A program made the position numbers and the translations under genes. A stretch of 64,000 nucleotides of DNA from UBA1847 sp942492205 (GTDB taxonomy: Bacteria > Pseudomonadota > Gammaproteobacteria > Steroidobacterales > Woeseiaceae): assembly GCA_942492205.1 (NCBI GenBank), contig CALODT010000001.1, forward strand, positions 496,001 to 560,000, written 5' to 3'. The notes under the pieces were generated by a model. The model did not search any database and was not told where the DNA came from. It was given only the letters and a program-made list of their open reading frames with translations. Positions 34,062 through 42,351 of this stretch are shown piece by piece. Numbering within the stretch: position 1 is the first letter of the stretch; each line of letters begins with the position of its first letter.

Positions 34062-35747
34062 TCAGCGGCCCGGCGGAATGCTGGCGAAATCGCTGGCCGA
34101 CTCCATGTTAAGCAAAGCATCAGCCAGCGCGGCCAGAAGGCTCTGGTTCGCGACCAGCAACTCCCTGTTTACGTTCAACAACGTCGATATTTCGACCTCG
34201 TTCAGCTCGCCACGGGACACTTCGTCGTAGATGCGATGACGCATTCGACTGTGTATCGATTCCGCCTTATTCTTGATTTCGACGAGTGTCTCGAATCTGA
34301 GCGCCGGGAGATCGGCCTTGGTCAGTGTGTCGAGATTCTCAAAAAACTCCCGCGCCGCCTCCCTGAATTGCCCGAAGTAGGCGTTGAAGCGGTCGTTGAC
34401 GGAGCCGCGAAACAGATCGAGGTCGCCGTGCACGTCCTTCATGCTCTTTGCGGCCTGTACGGCATTGCGAATGGCGGGGATTATCTGGCTCAGCCTCTCC
34501 GACTCTTCCGCGTCCAGTGGCTGCGTTTGCAGCGCCAGCGCGGCGCGGAGAATCTCTCCTTCAAGCTGCTTGATTTCTGCGTAGCAGTTCTCGTAGTCGA
34601 TTTCACCTGAGAAGACCGCGACACCCCTGCGATCCTCACGGCTGTCATAAAACGTATGATCGGGAGGAAGGCCAAGCGTTGCCTGGTTCAAAGCGGCCGC
34701 CTGGTCGATCAGCCGCAGCGTTTCGCGCGACATGTCTTCCAGTGCGGCTTCCGGCACCCCCGTGTCGCTACTTTTTATATGTCGCAGTAGCGGCGTCTCT
34801 TCTTCCCCAAAACGTCGGTCCAGCCAGGCGCTCAACACGGGTATGAGCGGCAGGAAGATCACTATGCCGATCAGGTTGAAGAGACTATGGAATGCGACCA
34901 GCGCGAACAATGGATCGGAGATCGCCAATACGCCGGTGATGAGCCCCAGTAGCGGAATGAGGCCGAGGAAAGCGATTATGTCCGTGACCAGGTTGAAAAT
35001 AAGGGCGCCCATAGCAACGCGTTTCTTGGACGGAGAGCCGGCCAGCGAGCCGAGCAACGCCGTAATCGTCGTGCCAAGGTCAGCACCGATCGCTATTGCA
35101 GCGGCCGACTCCAGCGGGATCGCGCCGGCGTAAAGCGCGCTGAGGGTAATCATGATGGTTGCGGAGCTTGACTGGATGACGGCGGTCAGCAGCAGGCCGG
35201 CGAGCAGGAACATGATCAACGGATAGCCGGCCAGCGCACTGGGGTCGAACATCTCTGTTGCGATGAGCGCTCCGGACTTCATGAACTCCAGGCCCATGAG
35301 CATCAGTCCGAGGCCTGCGACAAAATGACTTGCGCCGGCTCGGCGCGTGCCGGCCGCGGACCAGACGACGCCAAGGCCGCCAAGGGTAACCAGCGGCAGC
35401 GCGAGCGCTTCAATATCCAGCTTGAAACCAACGGTCGCGACGATCCAGCCGGTCATCGTTGTTCCGAGATTGGAGCCGAAGACGATGCCCAACGCGCTGG
35501 CGAGCGAAATGATGCCGGTGCCAACGAATGCGAGAACGATGAGGCTGACGACGGAGCTGCTTTGCAGTGCGGCCGTAGAGATCGCTCCCGCCAGCACGCC
35601 TCGTAGCGGTTTTGCCGTGTATTCGCGCAGGAACTTCTTGAATGAACGGCCGGCCAGCTGCGTCAGCGCCTGTTCCAACTGGTGCATGCCGAACAGAAAC
35701 AGGCCGAGGCCGGCGGCCAGTCTCCAGAGATCCAGTTCTTCGTTCAT
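34062..35747 (-). CDS. Na+/phosphate cotransporter with PhoU-like C-terminus
   Basis: A 561-residue symporter of the Na/Pi-cotransporter II (NptA-like) family. Two inverted repeats contain the QSSSVVS and QSSSATIMI motifs that form the substrate site, and the GSNLGTT motif is present. The C-terminal third (about 350-561) is a helical PhoU-like domain, a regulatory module seen in bacterial members. It imports phosphate with sodium. A PhoB-like regulator gene is divergent, and TGTT repeats spaced 11-12 bases lie just upstream of its start. Confidence 0.9.
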   Translation of the reverse strand: MNEELDLWRLAAGLGLFLFGMHQLEQALTQLAGRSFKKFLREYTAKPLRGVLAGAISTAALQSSSVVSLIVLAFVGTGIISLASALGIVFGSNLGTTMTGWIVATVGFKLDIEALALPLVTLGGLGVVWSAAGTRRAGASHFVAGLGLMLMGLEFMKSGALIATEMFDPSALAGYPLIMFLLAGLLLTAVIQSSSATIMITLSALYAGAIPLESAAAIAIGADLGTTITALLGSLAGSPSKKRVAMGALIFNLVTDIIAFLGLIPLLGLITGVLAISDPLFALVAFHSLFNLIGIVIFLPLIPVLSAWLDRRFGEEETPLLRHIKSSDTGVPEAALEDMSRETLRLIDQAAALNQATLGLPPDHTFYDSREDRRGVAVFSGEIDYENCYAEIKQLEGEILRAALALQTQPLDAEESERLSQIIPAIRNAVQAAKSMKDVHGDLDLFRGSVNDRFNAYFGQFREAAREFFENLDTLTKADLPALRFETLVEIKNKAESIHSRMRHRIYDEVSRGELNEVEISTLLNVNRELLVANQSLLAALADALLNMESASDFASIPPGR

Positions 35748-35788
35748 ATCACCTCTCGTAACAATACCGAAACAATAGCGTAAACAGC

Positions 35789-35806
35789 CTGTAAGAAGAC
35801 TGTGTT
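35789..35806 (+). promoter_or_regulatory. Pho-box-like 11-bp direct repeat
   Basis: CTGTAAG, AAGA, CTGTGTT: two CTGT-headed heptamers 11 bases apart, as in PhoB binding sites. It lies between the Na/Pi symporter and the PhoB-like regulator starts. On the other strand the same region also shows TGTT units spaced by 11 and 12 bases reading toward the symporter gene. Confidence 0.45.
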
Positions 35807-35842
35807 TTCTTTATGCATATTCGTCCAATGCAGGAAGGTATG

Positions 35843-36535
35843 ATGACGTTGGCCTCGATTCTAGTAGTAGACGCGGACGCAAGAACAAGATCGCAGATGG
35901 CGATTGGTCTGCGAGAGCTGGGGCATGAGGTCAGCGAGACATCGAATGCCGGTTCGGCGCTTGCTGCCGTACGCAACAAGAAGCCGGACCTGATGGTATG
36001 CGATTGCTCCTTGCCTGACCTTGCCGGTGTTGAGTTATTGAATGATGTCCGTGGTAGTGGCGACTATCGCGCGGTTCGGATTCTGATGACTTCCGCGAGT
36101 GGTCGTACCGAAGATGTCGTGTCTGCTTTGAAGTCGGGCGCCGACGACTTCGTTGCGAAACCCATAGAAATGCAGGAGTTCCTGGCGCGCGTTGATGCCT
36201 GTCTCAGGCGACCTGCGAACCACGCCGCATCGCGGGAAATGCATGCGGGTGCCATTAGTATTGACACCGTGGGCCAGCGTGTCGCGGTTGGTGGCAGCTA
36301 TATTTCGCTGGCTCCGCGTGAGTACCGACTCTTGCTTTTCCTGGTTTCCAACCAGGACCGCGTATTCAGCCGCAAACAGCTGTTGCTGCATGTCTGGGAC
36401 AAAGAATCCACTGTTGGTCCCAGGACAGTTGACGTGCATATACGTCGCCTGAGAAGTCTGCTGGAACCTTTTGAATGCGGGGGGTATCTGCAGACCGTCC
36501 GGGGCAGCGGCTACCGTTTCTCCCTCAAGGTTTAA
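35843..36535 (+). CDS. OmpR/PhoB-family response regulator
   Basis: A 230-residue response regulator: receiver domain (LVVDADARTRSQM, phospho-acceptor aspartate in LMVCDCSLPDL, then MTSASG and the lysine in VAKPI), and a winged-helix DNA-binding domain from about residue 130 (APREYRLLLFLVSNQDRVFSRKQLLLHVWD, then VDVHIRRLRSLL, RGSGYRF). AGGAAGG at 35832-35838 favours the ATG at 35843, though 35813 is possible. No sensor kinase gene is nearby. Placement between the Na/Pi symporter and a TonB receptor locus suggests a phosphate regulator. Confidence 0.9.
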   Translation: MTLASILVVDADARTRSQMAIGLRELGHEVSETSNAGSALAAVRNKKPDLMVCDCSLPDLAGVELLNDVRGSGDYRAVRILMTSASGRTEDVVSALKSGADDFVAKPIEMQEFLARVDACLRRPANHAASREMHAGAISIDTVGQRVAVGGSYISLAPREYRLLLFLVSNQDRVFSRKQLLLHVWDKESTVGPRTVDVHIRRLRSLLEPFECGGYLQTVRGSGYRFSLKV

Positions 36536-36541
36536 CTGGCT

Positions 36542-36581
36542 TCGTAACACATTCTTAATACTGCTGTCACGTAGCCTCCAC
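36542..36581 (+). promoter_or_regulatory. Pho-box-like array before the lipoprotein/TonB receptor genes
   Basis: Four heptamers at exact 11-base spacing (TCGTAAC, TCTTAAT, CTGTCAC, CCTCCAC) separated by four-base spacers. The third matches the E. coli Pho-box heptamer CTGTCAT/C. The array lies 88 bases before the lipoprotein start, right after the regulator stop. This is pattern recognition, not a scored match. Confidence 0.45.
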
Positions 36582-36668
36582 ATAGCAGCTCTAGATTTGC
36601 GGCCTCGATCAGGTCGTAGCGCGAAGGCGCGCTGCGGTGCAAGCAAAGTATTTTTCTGGAGAAGACAG

Positions 36669-37670
36669 ATGACCCGTACCAAACTGTTCGCCATCGTTGC
36701 TGCCGGCGCAATTCTCGCCGCCTGCGACAGCGGAGATATCAATATCGCTCCGTCGACCGTTGTCGAAAACAGCAACAACACGACGAACACAAACACCGGC
36801 GGAAGCGCCGATGACATTTGCGCGTCCTATGTGAAAAACGGAACGACGTTTCAGGGATCCGCGGACGGCAATGGAAACTGCACGTACGGCTCGGCTTTTG
36901 TCGGCCCGCAGAACAACCTGACGGTTGATCTCCTCGTCCCAGAGCTGCCGAACGGCGGCGCTCATATTTTCACATCCAGTTTGTTCGTCGGTGAGACCTA
37001 CCGGACCCAGGCAGAACTTGCTGCGGCAGGCATAACGGAGGGCGGCGACGGTCCTACCCTGACCATTGAGCCGGGAGCAACCCTGGCTTTCCAGACGAAC
37101 AAGGATTTCATCATCATTAACCGTGGCTCGAAGATCCTGGCTGACGGCACCGGGGACAAACCAATTACCTTCACGTCCGTGTCTGACATCAACGGCACGG
37201 TCGGTGCCGAAGACGTGCAGCAGTGGGGCGGCATGGTCATCAACGGATTCGGCGTCAGCAACAAGTGCAGCTACGACGGTACGCGTGGCCAGGCAGGCTT
37301 CGCGCTGACAGCGAACACCGAATGCTCGATCGAAGCTGAGGGTTCTGCCGGCGACGACGAGTCGCAGTATGGCGGTGACAACGACGACGACAGCTCCGGC
37401 ATTATGCGCTACGTCATCGTCAAGCACACCGGCGCCGAGGTTGGCAACGGTGATGAACTGAACGGTATTTCCTTCGGCGGCGTTGGCCGGGGCACTATCG
37501 TTGAATACCTGCAGGTCTACTCGACCTATGATGACGGCATCGAGATGTTCGGTGGCGCTGTCAACTTTAACAATTACGTGGCGCTCTACGTGCGTGACGA
37601 CTCGATCGATATTGATGAAGGCTACATTGGCACAATTACAAACGCCCTGGTCATCCAGTCCGGCCAATGA
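36669..37670 (+). CDS. secreted lipoprotein, β-helix-like, N-terminal part
   Basis: A 333-residue open frame with a lipobox (AILAACDSG), then a linker rich in asparagine and threonine. The β-rich domain contains LTIEPGATLAFQT, IIINRGSKILADGTGDKPITFTS and WGGMVINGFG repeats that suggest a right-handed β-helix. A GGAGAAGACAG ribosome site precedes the ATG. The frame breaks near 37661: one extra C would restore QSANDGNQCVESDG, which continues in the next frame. It sits between the PhoB-like regulator and a TonB receptor; a surface partner of that receptor is likely. Confidence 0.75.
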   Translation: MTRTKLFAIVAAGAILAACDSGDINIAPSTVVENSNNTTNTNTGGSADDICASYVKNGTTFQGSADGNGNCTYGSAFVGPQNNLTVDLLVPELPNGGAHIFTSSLFVGETYRTQAELAAAGITEGGDGPTLTIEPGATLAFQTNKDFIIINRGSKILADGTGDKPITFTSVSDINGTVGAEDVQQWGGMVINGFGVSNKCSYDGTRGQAGFALTANTECSIEAEGSAGDDESQYGGDNDDDSSGIMRYVIVKHTGAEVGNGDELNGISFGGVGRGTIVEYLQVYSTYDDGIEMFGGAVNFNNYVALYVRDDSIDIDEGYIGTITNALVIQSGQ

Positions 37671-38345
37671 CGGTAATCAGTGCGTGGAATCCGACGGCAT
37701 CGGTTCCTACAATGCCGCCAACGTGGCGCTCAACGCCGACTTCATCGCGCGTGGTCTGAACAGCGCACCGACGATCAACAACCTGACCTGCATCATCTCG
37801 CCAAACCTGGTGGGAACGCACGGTGAGGGCGCAGGACTGCGTTTTCGTGAGGGCATCGCTCCCGTAGTCAATGATTCGTTGATCGTGACGTCGTACGCAG
37901 CGAACGATACCTCTGACGGTGACGACAATTTCTGCCTGCGCATCGACAACACCGAGACACAGGATCCGCGGTTGCCGGCACCTGCAGCTGAACAACGTCA
38001 TCTTCGCTTGCCAGGAAAACTCGAAGCTGCAGGCTTTCGGAACCTTCGCCAACGAGCAGGAGTTCGCCGAGTCTCAGGGCAACCAGTTTGCAACGCTTGC
38101 CGACGGAACCGCGGTAGACGCAACCGCGGCGAATGACGCGGATCTGCAGATTCTCGAAGGCGCGCAGAAGATTTACTCGTTGCAGTGGGCCACATCATTC
38201 GTAGACGGGGCCGCTCCCATAGCCAGCACCGACCCGGCGCCCGCGACCTTCCTCGGCGCGGTCGATGCGGCCGATGACTGGACCGCGGCCGTGGACCTAC
38301 GGCATTTCGCGAGGATAATCGCGGTCAAGCGCTCTGGTTTGAATA
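37660..38345 (+). pseudogene. continuation of the β-helix-like lipoprotein in shifted frames
   Basis: The C-terminal half of the preceding gene, read in successive frames. NDGNQCVESDGIGSYN begins it, a second shift lies near 37940-37980, and LNNVIFACQEN follows in a third frame. The likely natural end is RGQALWFE with a TAA at 38343-38345. Conservation of protein sequence in each frame argues for local consensus errors or very recent damage. Repaired, the lipoprotein would be about 550 residues long. Confidence 0.6.
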
Positions 38346-38347
38346 AC

Positions 38348-39070
38348 ATGAAATAGCAGTAAAATCAAGAACGCGGGTGGCGGCTACTTCGGTAGTCGTC
38401 GCCTGCGTGGTGGCGGCGCCCGCAGCCTGCGCAGACAGAGGATTCGGAACTCGAAGAAGTCGTCGTTACGGGTCGCTTTATCGACGCCAGCGAGCAACTG
38501 GTCAACGAACGCATGAACGACGCGTTCGCGACCGATTTGCTGGGCGCCGACATGATCGCGCGACTGGGCGATTCGACCGTTGCTGCTGCTTTGCGACGTG
38601 TGCCCGGCTTGACGCTCGTGCAGGACAAGTATGTCTATATTCGCGGCCTCGGAGAGCGCTATTCACAGAGCACGCTGAATGGCGCCTACATACCGTCGCC
38701 CGACCTGACCAGGAACGTGATTCCTCTGGATGTTTTTCCCACGTCGATCGTTGAGTCACTGCGCGTTCAGAAATCCTGGTCCCCGCGCATGCCGGCCAGT
38801 TTTGGCGGTGGAGCCGTGGATATTCGAACACGCGGAATACCCGACGCGTTGACGTTCAAGCTCGAAGTCGGTCTTGGCGAAAACTCCGAAACTCCGGGTG
38901 ACGCCATCAGCTATCGCGGCGGTGGTGACGATATCCTTGGTACCGATGACGGGACGCGAGCCCTGCCGGCATCGATTCAACAGGCGCTGGCGACCTACCA
39001 AGGTAACCCGAGCGTTAACTCGATCCTGAGCTTTTCTGCAGAGCCAGGACCCTTCTGCGACCTTGTATGA
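38348..39070 (+). pseudogene. TonB-dependent receptor, signal and plug domain (frameshifted)
   Basis: The N-terminal part of a large TonB-dependent receptor. A signal peptide (ATSVVVACVVAAPAACA) is read from a frame whose likely ATG at 38348 needs one extra base. It continues after a shift near 38440 as EDSELEEVVVTGRF, a TonB-box-like start, then a plug domain with MNDAFATDLLGADMIARLGD, VPGLTLVQDKYVYIRGLGERY and FGGGAVDIRT. Near 39040 a run TTTT appears to hold one T too many; removing it joins LSF to LQSQDPSATLYDAQ. It follows the lipoprotein stop by two bases. Confidence 0.7.
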
Positions 39071-39735
39071 CGCGCAGCTGGCAAATCGGGAGCTGGCAGC
39101 CAGCCTGAATCGCAATATCGGCATCGTCAACGACAGCACGCATCCGGATTACAAGATTCGCGCAAGCCTGGGCAACAAGTTCGATCTCGACGATGATTGG
39201 CAGGCTCGGTTTCAATGTCGGTGCGTCTTATGGAAACGAGTGGCGCTTCCGTCAGACGCGCACCGCAAACTTCGGTCTGCCCGAAGAGCAGAACGGCCGT
39301 CGCCAGGAATCAACTAATGGCGTCAATATCGCGGGTACATTGAACCTGGGTGCCAGCTTCACCGCGGACCACGAGATTTCCACAACGACATTGTTCCTGC
39401 GCAATACGGATGACGAAACCGAGATCTTCGATTTCTTCAACGAGAATCGCCCTTTGCCCAGTGGACGAGGCTTCCGCAACTATCGGCTGCAGTTCGAAGA
39501 GCGCGAGATGGTCACGAACCAGTTCAAGGGTACGCACTATCTTGGCGCTGCGACGCGCGAGAAGCTGCCTTTCCTCGAAGGGACTGTCTTGGGCTGTGTT
39601 CCGGAAGAGACCCAGATCGACTGGTTTTATTCGACGTCCGAAGCCAGACTGGCATTCCGAACCAGGTTAGCGTTACGTCGGAGACGTTCACCGACCGCAA
39701 TACCGGCGCCGTCGAAAGCGAGTCCGTGCGCTTGA
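39063..39735 (+). pseudogene. TonB-dependent receptor, central barrel part (frameshifted)
   Basis: The middle of the same receptor in two frames. YDAQLANRELAASLNRNIG leads to DDDWQ near 39205, where one extra base must be removed to continue as GFNVGASYGNEWRF. The part ending RTRLAL lacks one base near 39662 and should continue as NQVSVTSETFTDRNTG into the last fragment. The strands show alternating hydrophobic and charged residues as in a barrel. Segments such as LFLRNTDDETEIFDFF match the large-loop TonB receptors found with secreted lipoproteins. Confidence 0.65.
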
Positions 39736-41093
39736 CGTCGTCAGCGGCGGATTATCGCTTCACTGACCTGGATGACGAGGTCGATCACTACGGCTGGAGC
39801 GCCATGGTGCCACTGGAGTTTGGCGGCAATTACGTCGAGGTCAGCGGCGGTTACGATCATGCCCGCAAAGCCCGAACCTATCAGCAAACGCAGCTCAGCC
39901 TCGGTTTCCTCGGCGTCGATGACCAGTCGGTCCTCGAGGGCGGTCTGAACGACGTGTTCTCCGACGACAATATCTTCGCCGATGCTACGGATCCGGACCC
40001 GACCAATCCGGTGCCGGGGTCGCGCGTGTTCCTGAACAACGTCGTCTTCGACCGCCAGGGCACCAACTCGAACAGCTACATCGCTGCAACGATGACCGAT
40101 TCCGTCTGGGGCAAGGTCGACTACACCTGGGAAGATACCTGGCGTTTCGCTGCAGGCGCGCGCTGGGAAGACTACCGGCAGGCGGCTGTGGACTGGAATC
40201 CGTACGGCTTCTCCGAATCGGATCCGCAGATCACGTCGGATACCGATACGCTGCGAAACGGCACGTTCAACGAGGACAAGGTCTACCCGTCTGTCGGCAT
40301 CACCTACATGGGTGATCTCTGGGCCGAGACATTCCAGCTGCGCCTGGGCTACAGCGAGACCGCCGTGCGGCCGGATCTGCGCGAGATCACCGATTCGAGC
40401 TACATCGATCCGATCACTGACGACCTCGTCCGCGGAAATCCGGGGATCGTGCCCGCAGAGGTCGAGAATATCGACCTGCGGGGCGAGTGGTATTTCGGCA
40501 ATGGCGATACCGTCTCGGTAACGTTGTTTGACAAGGACATCAGCAACCCGATCGAGTTCTTTGAAATCCCGGCCAGTGACACGACGATTGCCCGCGAAGT
40601 TGTCAACGCCCAGTCGGCGAGTATCACCGGTATTGAAATCGAGGGCCTCAAGGAACTGGCGTTCCTGGGCGGTATCTTCGACACCATGTTCGTGCAGGGC
40701 AACGTGACCATTCAGGACTCGGAGCTCGTTGCAGGCCCGAATGCGAACGTACCGACCAACCCGGTGCGCACGCTATCAGGGGCGTCCGATTATGTGGCCA
40801 ACTTCATGCTTGGCTTCGACTCGAGCGACGCAAAGCACACCGCCTCCCTCGTCTACAATGTTTTCGGCGAGCGTCTCTACGTCGCCGGTCGTAACGGATC
40901 GCCGGACGGCTTCGAGCAGCCCTTCCATTCGCTGGACCTGACCTACTTCTGGTATCCGACGGACAACTTCACGCTCAAAGCCAGGGTGCAGAACCTGCTC
41001 GGCGAAGAGATCGAAATCGAGCGCGCTGGTGTCGTCACGTTTGCAGAGGATCCTGGAACTCAGATCGGCCTGAGCTTCTCCTGGGCGCTTTGA
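39726..41093 (+). CDS. TonB-dependent receptor, C-terminal barrel part
   Basis: A 455-residue open frame forming the C-terminal two-thirds of the barrel. It ends with TQIGLSFSWAL, the aromatic/hydrophobic terminus expected of an outer-membrane barrel. Repaired, the receptor would be about 900 residues. Segments YSETAVRPDLREITDSSYIDP and VQNLLGEEIEIER are typical of the Caulobacter/Xanthomonas-type TonB receptor family. Substrates of this group include phosphate esters or oligosaccharides; here the Pho-like context suggests an organophosphate. A strong terminator lies 37 bases downstream. Confidence 0.85.
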   Translation: MRLTSSAADYRFTDLDDEVDHYGWSAMVPLEFGGNYVEVSGGYDHARKARTYQQTQLSLGFLGVDDQSVLEGGLNDVFSDDNIFADATDPDPTNPVPGSRVFLNNVVFDRQGTNSNSYIAATMTDSVWGKVDYTWEDTWRFAAGARWEDYRQAAVDWNPYGFSESDPQITSDTDTLRNGTFNEDKVYPSVGITYMGDLWAETFQLRLGYSETAVRPDLREITDSSYIDPITDDLVRGNPGIVPAEVENIDLRGEWYFGNGDTVSVTLFDKDISNPIEFFEIPASDTTIAREVVNAQSASITGIEIEGLKELAFLGGIFDTMFVQGNVTIQDSELVAGPNANVPTNPVRTLSGASDYVANFMLGFDSSDAKHTASLVYNVFGERLYVAGRNGSPDGFEQPFHSLDLTYFWYPTDNFTLKARVQNLLGEEIEIERAGVVTFAEDPGTQIGLSFSWAL

Positions 41094-41097
41094 CGCG

Positions 41098-41799
41098 CTA
41101 ACTTCCCCCAGCGCCAACAAGCGTTACAGACGGCCCCTTGCGAAAGCCTGGGGCCGTTTTCTTTGCCACGAAGCGCAGGCAGAAAAAAGGGTCGACATGT
41201 CGGTCGACCCCGTTTCCTGTTTTTGCCCGGGGATGAACGGGCAGCGGCGGAGCGTCAGAAGAACTTCCGCTTGCCATACCGAGAATGTCGTCGAGCCCAC
41301 CACCTGACTTGCCGCCCATGTTCAGCAGGTCGCCGAGCGGGCCGAGGCCACCCTTCGACAGCGACGAGCCGAGGTCATTGCCGGCCGAGGTCTTCTTGCT
41401 CATGGCGCCCATTGCGAGCGTTGCCAGCAACGGCAGCGCTTTCTTGATCATGCTGGCATCGATGCCGGTTTCCTTGGCCGCCGCCGCCGCAACATTTCGA
41501 CTGACGTCCTTGCTGCCGAAAAGGTGCCCGAGAATGTTGTTGCCGTCCGCACGAGTTTCTTCAGACGCAAGCAATTCGGGCTTGTCGATATAGCGGTCGT
41601 GACCGCCGGTCTGCAGCGCCTTTCGCAGGCCGGCCAGTCCGGAATCGTCCGTCGTGTTTTTCTGCATGCCACGCATCAAAGCGGGCGCCAGTGCCTTGAC
41701 GAGATTGTCGGTGTCACCCGATCCAAGCCCGACCGTCTTTGCCAGTTGCCCGAGGCTGTCGTTGCCACCGCTCGCTTTGAGCAGATCCATTAAATCCAT
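41098..41799 (-). CDS. DUF937-family protein, C-terminus frameshifted
   Basis: As read, a 233-residue protein of the DUF937 (YidB-like) family: helical repeats with KTVGLGSGDTDNLVKALAPALMRG, ILGHLFGSKD and KKALPLLATLAMGAMSKK, ending with the glycine-rich LDDILGMAS. After that point the residues look random. A one-base shift at 41267-41272 gives KFF and a TGA at 41255, the usual family ending, ahead of a terminator. The last 50 or so residues are therefore artefactual or a recent change. It lies 15 bases downstream of kbp; an AGGGGACACC site precedes its ATG. The function of the family is unknown. Confidence 0.85.
   Translation of the reverse strand: MDLMDLLKASGGNDSLGQLAKTVGLGSGDTDNLVKALAPALMRGMQKNTTDDSGLAGLRKALQTGGHDRYIDKPELLASEETRADGNNILGHLFGSKDVSRNVAAAAAKETGIDASMIKKALPLLATLAMGAMSKKTSAGNDLGSSLSKGGLGPLGDLLNMGGKSGGGLDDILGMASGSSSDAPPLPVHPRAKTGNGVDRHVDPFFCLRFVAKKTAPGFRKGPSVTLVGAGGS
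41130..41164 (+). terminator. Rho-independent terminator of the TonB receptor gene
   Basis: ACGGCCCC, a 12-base loop, then GGGGCCGT, followed by TTTTCTTT. The stem has eight perfect pairs. It lies 36 bases after the receptor stop and should end the lipoprotein-receptor transcript. Confidence 0.85.
41183..41210 (-). terminator. Rho-independent terminator of the kbp-DUF937 operon
   Basis: On the minus strand GGGTCGAC, a six-base loop and GTCGACCC are followed by six T residues. The stem is perfect over eight pairs. It falls inside the extended reading frame of the DUF937 gene, which implies that the true stop is upstream of it, near 41255. Confidence 0.85.
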
Positions 41800-41814
41800 G
41801 CTGGTGTCCCCTGC

Positions 41815-42261
41815 TCAGTCGAGCGGTATACGAATTTTCTGGCCCGGGTAGATCTTGTTCGGGTCCTTGATGATCTCGCGGTTGGCCTCGAAGATCTTCA
41901 TGTACTTGCCGGCACTGCCGTAGAACTTCTTGGAAATCCCACCGAGCGTGTCGCCGCTGACGATCTCGTAAATCTCTGCTTTCTCTTCAGGTTCCTCCGG
42001 TGCAGGCGGTGGTGCTTTCAGATCATCGGCGATGACTTTTTCGACGCCCTTGATGTTACCGGCGATGAGGATGGCCTGGTCACGTACAGCCTGGTTCTTG
42101 CAGTCGCCGCAGATGGTCGCGACGCCATCGTCGAATTCGACGGTGAGATTGCTCAATCCGCTGGTCTTGATTTCCAGGTGCTGCTTGATGTTGTCAGCAG
42201 CCTCATCGTCAGTGTCGAAAATCTGGCGGCCCACATCTTTTACAAAGTCAAACAATCCCAT
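41815..42261 (-). CDS. kbp: BON-LysM protein, potassium-binding protein Kbp (YgaU-like)
   Basis: A 148-residue protein with the same layout and length as E. coli Kbp/YgaU (149 residues). The N-terminal segment (GLFDFVKDVGRQIFD) leads to a BON domain (about residues 25-85: VTVEFDDG-like part and VIADDLKA), a short acidic linker and a C-terminal LysM domain (YEIVSGDTLGGISKKFYG, ending YPGQKIRIPL). Kbp binds K+ in the cytoplasm in E. coli. It heads an operon with the DUF937 gene and is divergent from the M48 peptidase gene. Confidence 0.92.
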   Translation of the reverse strand: MGLFDFVKDVGRQIFDTDDEAADNIKQHLEIKTSGLSNLTVEFDDGVATICGDCKNQAVRDQAILIAGNIKGVEKVIADDLKAPPPAPEEPEEKAEIYEIVSGDTLGGISKKFYGSAGKYMKIFEANREIIKDPNKIYPGQKIRIPLD

Positions 42262-42351
42262 TTGGTTCTCCCTTTATTTGATTGCTTTATATGCAACCCA
42301 ATGATTATAACAGGCAGTATACTGATAGCAGCACACTATCGAGGGTTCAGA

